DNA of 37,318 nucleotides from Hydrogenobaculum sp. (GTDB lineage Bacteria; Aquificota; Aquificia; Aquificales; Aquificaceae), in contig JAGDWZ010000048.1 of NCBI GenBank assembly GCA_023269915.1, forward strand, positions 1-37,318. The letters are read 5' to 3'. A program made the position numbers and the translations under genes. Numbering within the stretch: the first letter of the stretch is position 1; each line of letters begins with the position of its first letter. The notes below the pieces were generated by a model. It was not told where the DNA came from, searched no databases, and saw only the letters and a list, made by a program, of their open reading frames with translations. Of this stretch, positions 17,333-24,192 are shown one piece after another.

Positions 17333-17964
17333 TTTACGTTACCAAAACTTTTGCAAATATCACTCAAAACGCATTCATGACATTTTGGGTTTTTGGCAGT
17401 GCATACTTCTTTTGCATGCCTTAACAAAAGAAGATAAAACTTTGTCCAGTGTTTTTCATCCATTAAAGATTTAAGATGTTCCGTAGTCTTATCTGGGTCC
17501 TTGTTGTCATCAAGCCCAAGCCTTTGCACTATCCTATGGACATGTCTATCCACAGCTATGGCTGGTTTGTTAAAAGCGTTTGCTATAACCATGTTGGCGG
17601 TTTTCTTGCCAACCCCAGGAAGACTTGTAAGCTCCTCTTCGGTATCTGGTACTTTACCACCGAATTTATCCGTGAGTATTGTAGCTATATCTTTTATGGC
17701 TTGAGCTTTTTTGTTGTAAAAGCTTATAGACTTTATTTCTTCTTTTATGTCTTCCAAAGGAGCTTCTTTTAAAGCTTTTGAGTCTTTAAACCTTGAAAAA
17801 AAAGATTTTCTTATGCTGTTTACCTTTTCATCCCTTTCTTGGGCTGCCAACACTGTTTCTATCAAAAGCTCAAAAGGATTATCAAATTCAAGGTCTATCT
17901 TTGGGTTTTTGTATATTTTAGATAGCCTTTCGTAAACTTCTTTTGCCAAAGTCTTCTCATCCAT
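17329..17964 (-). CDS. nth: endonuclease III (DNA glycosylase/AP lyase)
   Basis: A 211-aa enzyme that removes oxidised pyrimidines and nicks the AP site. The helix-hairpin-helix LPGVGKKTAN ends in catalytic K121, and D139 follows in AIAVDRHVHR. The C-terminal [4Fe-4S] loop is complete: C-x6-C-x2-C-x5-C (VCTAKNPKCHECVLSDIC). The start ATG has no Shine-Dalgarno, and a TATAAT box ends 7 nt upstream. It heads the overlapping nth/100-aa/flhA/flhF/flhG/udg run; murE stops 26 nt upstream. Confidence 0.95.
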   Translation of the reverse strand: MDEKTLAKEVYERLSKIYKNPKIDLEFDNPFELLIETVLAAQERDEKVNSIRKSFFSRFKDSKALKEAPLEDIKEEIKSISFYNKKAQAIKDIATILTDKFGGKVPDTEEELTSLPGVGKKTANMVIANAFNKPAIAVDRHVHRIVQRLGLDDNKDPDKTTEHLKSLMDEKHWTKFYLLLLRHAKEVCTAKNPKCHECVLSDICKSFGNVK

Positions 17965-17971
17965 AACAATT

Positions 17972-17979
17972 ATTATACA
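17972..17979 (-). promoter_or_regulatory. -10 box of the nth-flhA-udg operon
   Basis: Minus-strand TGTATAAT (TATAAT at 17977-17972) ends 7 nt before the nth ATG, with no Shine-Dalgarno between. It lies in the 26-nt gap after murE. No convincing -35 is seen. Confidence 0.45.
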
Positions 17980-17990
17980 GCGTTTATATG

Positions 17991-19382
17991 TTAATCGTTG
18001 TTTTTATACTTTAGCACTTCTTCTTTGTCGCTAAAATGGTATTTTACTCCCTTTATCTCTTGGTAATCCTCATGACCTTTTCCTGCTATTACTATTACAT
18101 CGCCTTCTTTTGCAATATCAATGGCCAACGCTATGGCTTTTCTTCTATCTTCTTCTACCATAGGAGATTTTGTTTTATCTATGCCCTCTAGTATATCTTT
18201 TATTATATCGATAGGTTCTTCAAAACGTGGATTGTCAGAAGTGATTATCACAATATCAGAGAGTTCCGATGCTATCTTACCCATCTTTGGTCTTTTGGTT
18301 TTGTCCCTGTTGCCCCCTGCTCCAAAAACACATATAAGACGGTTTTTAGCAATATCTCGTGCCGCTTTTAAAAGCTTTTCTAAAGCATCTGGTGTATGGG
18401 CATAATCTATTATTACCTTAACGCCCTTTAACTCTATTGTTTCAAACCTTCCCGGTATTGAGCTTAAAGATAAAAGTCCTTTCTGGATATTTTCTTCGTC
18501 AAAACCCATATAAAAAGCAAGCAGTATAGAAGCCCCCATGTTGTACCCTTGAAAACTTCCCATGAGATTCGTTTTTAACTGATAGCGTTTATTTTTATAG
18601 TAAAAGCTTAAAACTTTGTTCTCTTGGTCAAAATGCTCAAGCTTTAGATGAGCATCGCTTGAGTATCCGTAAGTTATAGCTTTATCTTTAAACTCTTCGT
18701 ATAAGCGTTTGCCGTAGTCATCATCTATATTTATAACACATACTTCGTATTTGTAATCTTTGAAAAGTCTTCTTTTGGCATTGAAGTAGTTTTCCATAGT
18801 CTTGTGATAATCAAGATGGTCCTGGGTTAGATTTGTAAAAACAGTGGCAAAAAAAGTTGTCGGATATACTCTTAGCTGGTCTAAGGCGTGAGAAGATACC
18901 TCCGCCGATACAAAATCTAAGCCTTTTTCACGGGCTTTTGACAAAAGACTAAACCACGTCTTAACACCAGGGGTAGTGTTTGGAGCTTCTAAAAGTTCAT
19001 CTCCAAGCTTATAATACATAGTCCCTAAAATACCGCCTTTGTACTTTTGGGATAAAATAGCGTGTATTATGTGTGTTGTGCTTGTTTTGCCGTTGGTACC
19101 GGTAACTCCTATAACCTTTAGAGCTTCATCTGGCTTGTCAAAGTGCTCTTTTGCGCATTCGCCAAAGGCTTTTTTAGAATCTTCTACAAGTATTATGTTT
19201 TTATAGTCTTTGTAAGGTTTTTCTGCCACTACATAAGGAGCGCCTTTTTGAACGGCCTCTTCTATAAAGTCGTGTCCGTCTTTTGAAACGCCTTTTATGG
19301 CAAAAAAGATAGTATTTTCATCAACTTCCTTGGAGTTGTCCGTAATGTTATACTTCTTGCAATCTAAATCCATTGTAAACAT
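17991..19382 (-). CDS. murE: UDP-MurNAc-L-Ala-D-Glu:meso-diaminopimelate ligase
   Basis: A roughly 463-aa Mur ligase. The ATP site is GVTGTNGKTSTTH; the substrate and metal region includes SAEVSSHALDQLRV and FTNLTQDHLDYH; and DNPRFEEP carries the DNPR motif that selects meso-diaminopimelate over lysine. The ORF track opens at a TTG (19385). I take the following ATG (19382), but the ATG at 19373 is also possible. Either start lies inside the end of the iron-sulfur protein gene (about 25-35 nt overlap), so the two are co-transcribed. murJ is the other peptidoglycan gene in the window. Confidence 0.94.
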   Translation of the reverse strand: MFTMDLDCKKYNITDNSKEVDENTIFFAIKGVSKDGHDFIEEAVQKGAPYVVAEKPYKDYKNIILVEDSKKAFGECAKEHFDKPDEALKVIGVTGTNGKTSTTHIIHAILSQKYKGGILGTMYYKLGDELLEAPNTTPGVKTWFSLLSKAREKGLDFVSAEVSSHALDQLRVYPTTFFATVFTNLTQDHLDYHKTMENYFNAKRRLFKDYKYEVCVINIDDDYGKRLYEEFKDKAITYGYSSDAHLKLEHFDQENKVLSFYYKNKRYQLKTNLMGSFQGYNMGASILLAFYMGFDEENIQKGLLSLSSIPGRFETIELKGVKVIIDYAHTPDALEKLLKAARDIAKNRLICVFGAGGNRDKTKRPKMGKIASELSDIVIITSDNPRFEEPIDIIKDILEGIDKTKSPMVEEDRRKAIALAIDIAKEGDVIVIAGKGHEDYQEIKGVKYHFSDKEEVLKYKNND

Positions 19383-19860
19383 CAAACTCTTTTGATATAT
19401 GTTTTTGAGGGATTTGGTAATCCACTTTCACAAAGTAAAGACAGTTTGTGGTGCATTTGGTAACGCAAGATGGCAAAAGCCCCTCTTCTAATCTATTTAT
19501 ACAAAAATCGCATTTTACTACTTTTTCAGTTTCTGGGTTGAAGCTTATTGCCCCGTAAGGACAAGCCACTATGCAAGCCTTACAACCTATACAAAGGTTA
19601 TCCCTTACATAAACAAGCCCATCTTCTCTTTTTGTCATAGCGGAGGTAGGACAAGCGTAAACGCAAGGGGCGACATCACAGTGAAAGCAGTTCATAGGCA
19701 TAAAATACGAGATAGCATCATCTTCGTAGTGTTCAAAACGAAGCACCTTCATGGGCCTTGGTCCTTCTTGAAATAGCCCTTTTTCTTGCTTGCAAGCCAC
19801 CTCACAGGACATACAGCCAATGCATCTGTCTATATCCATAAGCATTATATACTTTTCCAT
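19348..19860 (-). CDS. four-cluster ferredoxin-like electron-transfer subunit (DmsB/PsrB/HycB type)
   Basis: A 170-aa soluble protein with four cysteine groups for four [4Fe-4S] clusters: CIGCMSCEVAC, CFHCDVAPCVYAC, CIGCKACIVAC and CDFC...CVTKCTTNC. The second and last groups have the longer spacings typical of the DmsB/PsrB/NrfC family, which wires molybdopterin enzymes or hydrogenases to membrane partners. No signal peptide is present. No catalytic or membrane partner is adjacent; the next gene, overlapping its end, is murE. The partner may be elsewhere on the chromosome. Two TATAAT boxes lie 5 and 10 nt before the ATG, with no Shine-Dalgarno. Confidence 0.88.
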   Translation of the reverse strand: MEKYIMLMDIDRCIGCMSCEVACKQEKGLFQEGPRPMKVLRFEHYEDDAISYFMPMNCFHCDVAPCVYACPTSAMTKREDGLVYVRDNLCIGCKACIVACPYGAISFNPETEKVVKCDFCINRLEEGLLPSCVTKCTTNCLYFVKVDYQIPQKHISKEFDVYNGFRLQEV

Positions 19861-19865
19861 AGAAG

Positions 19866-19879
19866 ATTATATTATAACA
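19866..19879 (-). promoter_or_regulatory. overlapping double -10 box of the ferredoxin-like gene
   Basis: Minus strand TGTTATAATATAAT contains two TATAAT hexamers sharing a base (19876-19871 and 19871-19866), the first with an extended TG. They end 10 and 5 nt before the ATG at 19860; the mRNA would be leaderless or nearly so. Confidence 0.5.
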
Positions 19880-19954
19880 TTTTTTAAATAAAGCAAGATA
19901 TTCATCAAATATTCACTTATATACACTTAAATTTTAAATAGGAGGTTTTTTAAC

Positions 19955-20269
19955 ATGAGTATTTTAAAAATAGGGTTGGCTTTTGGTATTGGGCTTTTGG
20001 TATTTAGATTTTCATATGCCGACAACGGTATAATGTTAAATCAAGAAAAAGCTTATCTTCTTGAGGTTATACACGATAAGATAAATATGCTACAAAACAT
20101 GGAGATATGCATAGACCAAGCACAGTCTTGGAAAGACCTCAAAAGTTGCAATTTATACGAGCTTTGGGGAGGATACGCGCCACCACCTTATGCACCGCCT
20201 TGTCCTTATCAAAACCCATATTACTGCGGGCCGATGCCATGGATGTTTGAGCAAAGAAACAAAAAATAA
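19955..20269 (+). CDS. small secreted Cys/Pro-rich protein (unknown)
   Basis: A 104-aa protein with a strong Shine-Dalgarno (aggaggt, 7 nt before the ATG) and a signal peptide of about 22 residues ending FSYA|DN. The mature part is a helical segment (NQEKAYLLEVIHDKINMLQNM) with two cysteines (EICIDQ, KSCNLY), then a Pro/Tyr-rich tail with two more cysteines (APPPYAPPCPYQNPYYCGP). Four cysteines in an exported protein suggest disulfides or metal/haem contact, but no CxxCH is present. It stands alone, divergent from the ferredoxin gene and followed by tRNA-Ser on the other strand. I do not recognise a family. Confidence 0.8.
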   Translation: MSILKIGLAFGIGLLVFRFSYADNGIMLNQEKAYLLEVIHDKINMLQNMEICIDQAQSWKDLKSCNLYELWGGYAPPPYAPPCPYQNPYYCGPMPWMFEQRNKK

Positions 20270-20274
20270 ATTTA

Positions 20275-20366
20275 TGGCGGAGAGGACAGGATTCGAACCT
20301 GCGGTACGGCTTTAACCGTACAACGCCTTAGCAGGGCGCCGCCTTCGACCACTCGGCCACCTCTCC
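20275..20366 (-). tRNA. tRNA-Ser (GCU)
   Basis: A class II tRNA, 92 nt including CCA. Acceptor GGAGAGG/CCTCTCC, anticodon stem GCGCC/GGCGT with loop CTGCTAA (anticodon GCT), a long variable arm with a 6-bp stem (GTACGG/CCGTAC), T arm GCAGG-TTCGAAT-CCTGT, discriminator G, and an encoded CCA at 20277-20275. The encoded CCA contrasts with tRNA-Phe in this window, which lacks it. Confidence 0.97.
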
Positions 20367-20407
20367 TTAGTTTAAACATTATAACATAAAATCTATTTTT
20401 AAATTTT

Positions 20408-21172
20408 CTAATTTACAAGGCTTCTCATACTAAAAGCGCTTAAAACCAAAAACGCAACGCTGTAAAACAAAAGCACCAGCAAAGGAGACCATATGCTCAA
20501 GCTATTTTGGTAAAGTAAAATTCTAAGCCCTTCTACAGAGTAAGTCAAAGGATTTAACAAAGCCACCATCTTAAGCCATTTAGGCATCAACGATATCGGA
20601 TACAAAGCGCTACTTGAGAAAAATATAGGCATAGTAATAATTTGAATGATACTCATAAACCTTTCTACATTTTTAAATACTGATGCTATAAGCATTGAAA
20701 AGCTTGCAAAACAAACACCAGAAAGAATTATAACAATGGCTGAAAGTATAAGCGTATAAAAGTTTATAAAGATGTTTATGTTTAAGGCTTTTGAAAGCAA
20801 CATTATCAAAAAAGCCTGTACCAAAGACCTTATACCAGAAAATATAGCTTTACCGGTGGTGATAGAAGAGTATGGGATGGGAGCACTTAGAAATCTTGTT
20901 ATCTGACCTTGGTCTTTGTCCCATATTAAAGATATACCGTAAAAAAACGATACAAACATCACCGACTGGGCTAAAATACCCGGCGTCATAAAAGAAAGAT
21001 AATCCCCTTTTATGGGTATACTTTTTATATTTTTAAACACATTGCCAAAAAGAAGTATCCAGATAAGAGGCTGAACGGCTCTTGTCAGTATATCTATTTT
21101 TTGACGTATCATTTTCCTTAGCTCTATTTCCAGTATTACCAAAGTCCCTCTTGTAAAAGCCAAAAACCACAT
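20408..21172 (-). CDS. ABC-2 type transporter permease
   Basis: A 254-aa integral membrane protein with about six spans. The layout is that of ABC-2 permeases: a cytoplasmic N-terminus with a basic amphipathic helix (IELRKMIRQKIDILTRAVQPLIWILLFG), the conserved gate region (YLSFMTPGILAQSVMF), and a late ALLNPLTYSVEGLR segment, which is the family signature before the last span. It pairs with the ATPase directly upstream (stop and start adjoin: TAA then ATG). The substrate is not predictable; related pairs export drugs, lipids or polysaccharides. Confidence 0.9.
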   Translation of the reverse strand: MWFLAFTRGTLVILEIELRKMIRQKIDILTRAVQPLIWILLFGNVFKNIKSIPIKGDYLSFMTPGILAQSVMFVSFFYGISLIWDKDQGQITRFLSAPIPYSSITTGKAIFSGIRSLVQAFLIMLLSKALNINIFINFYTLILSAIVIILSGVCFASFSMLIASVFKNVERFMSIIQIITMPIFFSSSALYPISLMPKWLKMVALLNPLTYSVEGLRILLYQNSLSIWSPLLVLLFYSVAFLVLSAFSMRSLVN

Positions 21173-21961
21173 TTAACTGAGCCTTTTTACTATGTTTCTT
21201 GTTTTTCTTATAGACTTTATATCTTGGCTATTATCTTCTAAGCTCTCGCCTGTAAGCTGTATGAAAATCTCTTCCAAGCTAGCATTTTTATTTCCTATCA
21301 TATCTCTTAACTCTTCCAAAGTACCTTTTGCTATTATCTGCCCTTTTTTCATGATGGCTATCTTATCACAAAGGCGCTCCGCTTCGTTCATATCATGGGT
21401 AGTGATTAAAATCGCCATCTCTTGTTTTTTTGATTTTAGAAAGTTCCATATACTAAGTTTTGCATTTGGGTCTAAGCCTACACTTGGCTCATCTAAAAGA
21501 AGGAGCTTTGGTTCATGCATCATTGCCATTGCTATTTCAAGCTTTCTTATCATACCACCGGAAAACGTTTGCACCAAAGAGTCTTTTCTATCCACCAAGT
21601 CTATAGCTTTTAGCATATGAAAAATCCGATCTTTTGACACTCCGTAAAGCTTTCCAATAAGACGCAAATTCTCATAAGCACTTAGATTTGGTATCACAGA
21701 GATATCTTGAGGTACGTATCCGATTTGACTTTTTATCTTGATAGGATTTTTGGTTATTGGTTCACCAGCTATCCTTACTTCACCAGATGTTGGCGGTATT
21801 ACACCAGCTATTATTTTTATAGTGGTGGTCTTCCCAGCACCGTTTGTACCAAGAAGACCAAAAATTTCACCTTTTTTTACTTCAAAACTTATACCTTTTA
21901 AAGCCTCAAAACCGTTGTAGTTTTTCCTTAGGCTTTTTACCTCTAGTAAGAGCTCTTCCAA
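21173..21961 (-). CDS. ABC transporter ATP-binding protein (ABC-2 exporter)
   Basis: A 262-aa ABC ATPase with Walker A GTNGAGKTT, Q-loop region GYVPQDISV, signature SGGMIRK (a variant of LSGGM), Walker B LLLLDEPSVGLDP, and H-loop ITTHD. The C-terminal extension after about residue 215 is typical of the DrrA/CcmA-like exporter group. It is immediately followed by its permease and preceded by a 60-aa membrane protein (4-nt gap), forming a probable three-gene unit. Confidence 0.92.
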   Translation of the reverse strand: MEELLLEVKSLRKNYNGFEALKGISFEVKKGEIFGLLGTNGAGKTTTIKIIAGVIPPTSGEVRIAGEPITKNPIKIKSQIGYVPQDISVIPNLSAYENLRLIGKLYGVSKDRIFHMLKAIDLVDRKDSLVQTFSGGMIRKLEIAMAMMHEPKLLLLDEPSVGLDPNAKLSIWNFLKSKKQEMAILITTHDMNEAERLCDKIAIMKKGQIIAKGTLEELRDMIGNKNASLEEIFIQLTGESLEDNSQDIKSIRKTRNIVKRLS

Positions 21962-21965
21962 AATT

Positions 21966-22148
21966 TCAATCTTTTGCTGCCAAAGGTATTACTAAACCTG
22001 CCCATATACCGTTTAAAACAGCTGCAACCACCATAAGAAAACCAAAGGTTACAGTAGAATGTTCTTGACCGTGCCATAAAATAGCACCAGCCACCTCAGC
22101 AATTACAAACACCAACGTCGTTAACCACAAAAGAGCTACTCCTTTCAT
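21966..22148 (-). CDS. 60-aa two-span membrane protein (unknown)
   Basis: A small protein with a strong Shine-Dalgarno (aggagg, 8 nt before the ATG), which supports translation despite its size. It has two hydrophobic helices (ALLWLTTLVFVIAEVAGAILW and FLMVVAAVLNGIWAGLVIPLA) joined by a short loop with a histidine (WHGQEHST). It lies between trpG and the ABC exporter genes (4-nt gap to the ATPase). A TATAAT inside the last codons of trpG could give it its own promoter. No family is recognised; it could be an accessory of the exporter. Confidence 0.7.
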   Translation of the reverse strand: MKGVALLWLTTLVFVIAEVAGAILWHGQEHSTVTFGFLMVVAAVLNGIWAGLVIPLAAKD

Positions 22149-22168
22149 GATGCAAACCTCCTATCCAT

Positions 22169-22759
22169 TTAAACTTTATTATAACTCAAATTCGCCTTTT
22201 TTATAAAGTTTTTTAGTATATCAAACCCACACTCTGAGACTATGGACTCTGGATGAAACTGCACACCAAAAATAGGAAGAGTTTTATGTCTTATACCCAT
22301 TATATCACCATCTTCTGCCACAGCATCTATTATAAACTCATCTGGCAACGTATCTTTATCTATCACCAGAGAGTGGTATCTTACAGCTTTGAATGGATTT
22401 GGCAACCCTTCGTAAAGACCTCCTTTATCGTGAGTTATCATAGAGGTTTTGCCGTGCATAAGCCTCTTGGCTTTTATTATGTTAGCCCCAAAAGCATAGC
22501 CTATACTTTGATGTCCAAGGCAAACCCCCAATATAGGATATTTATCTTTGTAAGCTTTTATTACATCCACAGATATACCAGCCTCTTTGGGAGAACAAGG
22601 ACCCGGAGAGATGACTATAGCATCTATATTGATATCTTCTATATCTTCTGGCTTTATTTCATCGTTTTTTACAACCTCTACCTCATGCCCTAGTATGTTA
22701 AAATACTGCACCAGATTGTAAGTAAAAGAGTCATAGTTATCTATCATTAAAAGCTTCAT
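22169..22759 (-). CDS. trpG: glutamine amidotransferase of anthranilate / aminodeoxychorismate synthase (TrpG/PabA)
   Basis: A 196-aa class I glutamine amidotransferase. The nucleophile is in GVCLGHQS, the oxyanion region is PGPCSPKEAGIS, and the catalytic pair sits in FGVQFHPESI. It supplies ammonia from glutamine for anthranilate (tryptophan) or aminodeoxychorismate (folate) synthesis. No trpE or pabB is nearby, so a dual-use subunit is plausible. The ATG has no Shine-Dalgarno but has TTGCAA-16 nt-TATATT ending 6 nt upstream. The length is normal (about 190-200 aa). Confidence 0.93.
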   Translation of the reverse strand: MKLLMIDNYDSFTYNLVQYFNILGHEVEVVKNDEIKPEDIEDINIDAIVISPGPCSPKEAGISVDVIKAYKDKYPILGVCLGHQSIGYAFGANIIKAKRLMHGKTSMITHDKGGLYEGLPNPFKAVRYHSLVIDKDTLPDEFIIDAVAEDGDIMGIRHKTLPIFGVQFHPESIVSECGFDILKNFIKKANLSYNKV

Positions 22760-22765
22760 ACTAAC

Positions 22766-22793
22766 AATATAAAACCATTCAATACTTTTGCAA
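22766..22793 (-). promoter_or_regulatory. promoter of trpG
   Basis: Minus strand: TTGCAA (22793-22788), a 16-nt spacer, TATATT (22771-22766), then 6 nt (GTTAGT) and the ATG. No Shine-Dalgarno is present. It is one of the clearest leaderless-type promoters in the window. Confidence 0.6.
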
Positions 22794-22796
22794 TAT

Positions 22797-23354
22797 TTAG
22801 AACATCATACCGAGTTTTATACCAAGCCTATAGTTGTCAGGATTTATACCAGTATTTTTGTATTCCGACGCAAACTGATACTTAGCTTGGGCGCCAATAT
22901 AAATATTTTGAGACACTTTCAAGTCGATCTCGCCAGAACCCTGCATAGTCCCCACAATGCCAGAAGATATGCCTTGCAACTTTACATCAGCTGCCCCTAT
23001 ACCAGCGCCAAAACCGGCAAAAAGGTTTTCGCCTATAGGATAAAGATATCTCATGTTTAATTCTATGTTTGAAAAATCAAGATGAGAACCGTCTCCATAG
23101 GCTCTACCAGTGCCAAGCTGTAAAGAAGGCTTTAGCTGTCCGTAAGCTACTTTGAAAAGCCTACAGTTCCAATCTATACCTACCCCAAGATAAGGTCCGT
23201 CAAAACTGCTTATATGAGACCCCATGAAATGCATATAATCAAGCTTCATATAAGATGTGAAATCACCCAGATTTTGACTGGCATAGGTATCTGGCTGTGC
23301 CAACGCTATGCTACCAAAAGCTAAGAAAACTGCTAAAAGCTTTACCTTCTTCAT
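22797..23354 (-). CDS. small outer-membrane beta-barrel protein (unknown)
   Basis: A 185-aa protein with a signal peptide (MKKVKLLAVFLAFGSIALA|QPD) and a mature part of alternating polar/hydrophobic strands (YLGVGIDWN, IELNMRYLYPIG, NLFAGFGAGIGAADVKL, IYIGAQAKYQF), ending in the terminal aromatic LGIKLGMMF expected of outer-membrane barrels. The size suggests eight strands (OmpA/OmpX-like or Surface_Ag_2 type). It has a Shine-Dalgarno (aggagg) and a -10 box TATAAT at 23380-23375 (minus). It is monocistronic and divergent from rsmI. The specific function is unknown. Confidence 0.82.
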   Translation of the reverse strand: MKKVKLLAVFLAFGSIALAQPDTYASQNLGDFTSYMKLDYMHFMGSHISSFDGPYLGVGIDWNCRLFKVAYGQLKPSLQLGTGRAYGDGSHLDFSNIELNMRYLYPIGENLFAGFGAGIGAADVKLQGISSGIVGTMQGSGEIDLKVSQNIYIGAQAKYQFASEYKNTGINPDNYRLGIKLGMMF

Positions 23355-23374
23355 AAAGCATCCTCCTACTAAAT

Positions 23375-23392
23375 ATTATAATATGATAAAAT
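23375..23392. promoter_or_regulatory. divergent promoter region (outer-membrane protein / rsmI)
   Basis: The minus strand has TATAAT (23380-23375) serving the barrel gene, whose leader keeps a Shine-Dalgarno. The plus strand has TATAAT (23377-23382) and TAAAAT (23387-23392); the latter is 6 nt before the rsmI ATG, which has no Shine-Dalgarno. The 44-bp gap must hold both promoters. Confidence 0.4.
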
Positions 23393-23398
23393 ATAACA

Positions 23399-24091
23399 AT
23401 GAAACTTTATGTGGTCCCCACCCCCATAGGGAACTTAGACGACATAACGATAAGGGCTATAAACACGTTGAAATCTGTAAAATTTATAGCTTGTGAAGAT
23501 ACCAGAAGAGTGCAGATACTTTTAAAACACTACAACATTGAAGGCAAAATACTTTTATCTTACTATCATCCAAAAGAAGCTATACAGATTAAAAAAATTG
23601 TATCTTTGATAAGAAAAGATGAAGATGTGGCTTTGGTATCAGACGCTGGTACTCCCTCTATATCAGACCCTGGTTTTAAGCTTATAAACACCTGTATAAA
23701 AGAAAATATACCTGTAGAGGTGTTGCCAGGCCCTTGCGCTCTCATAACAGCCGTTGTAGGTTCAGGATTACCAACGCATAGTTTTATGTTTGTTGGCTTT
23801 GCCCCAAGAAAATCTCAAGAATCTTTTTACAAAGAGATGTTCCAAACAGACGTAGGCTCTTATATACTTTACGAATCGCCCCAAAGAATATTGGATACCC
23901 TAAACGTGATAAGCCACATAGCACCAGATATAACCGTTGCAATAGCAAGAGAGCTTACAAAAATACACGAAGAGTATATAAGAGGCAACATAAAAGATGT
24001 CATAGAAGAACTCAAAAAAAGAGACAACAACATAAAAGGAGAGATAGTTTTGGTGCTTTCAAAAGAAAACACTTTGGCTAAAGAAAACTAA
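23399..24091 (+). CDS. rsmI: 16S rRNA (cytidine1402-2'-O)-methyltransferase
   Basis: A 230-aa tetrapyrrole-methylase-fold enzyme. The N-terminal signature is VPTPIGNLDDITIRA, followed by IACEDTR, and the SAM-binding region includes VSDAGTPSISDPG and EVLPGPCALITAVVGSGLPT. It methylates the ribose of C1402 in the ribosomal P site, usually together with RsmH. It ends near residue 230, so it lacks the longer C-terminal domain of some homologues, which is common in compact genomes. The start has no Shine-Dalgarno. Confidence 0.94.
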   Translation: MKLYVVPTPIGNLDDITIRAINTLKSVKFIACEDTRRVQILLKHYNIEGKILLSYYHPKEAIQIKKIVSLIRKDEDVALVSDAGTPSISDPGFKLINTCIKENIPVEVLPGPCALITAVVGSGLPTHSFMFVGFAPRKSQESFYKEMFQTDVGSYILYESPQRILDTLNVISHIAPDITVAIARELTKIHEEYIRGNIKDVIEELKKRDNNIKGEIVLVLSKENTLAKEN

Positions 24092-24192
24092 TATTAAGCC
24101 ACAACTTGCTCTAAAGCCTTAAAACACATGATACAAAACATCATCTTGAATAATTTTTTGATTATATTAAAAGCTAAATAAGGAGATGTTCT

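Noticed and set aside
21192-21620. Plus-strand ORF of 142 aa
   Set aside because: It is antisense to the ABC ATPase gene, whose motifs are complete.
22253-22693. Plus-strand ORF of 146 aa
   Set aside because: It is antisense to trpG, which has intact catalytic motifs; no start signal.
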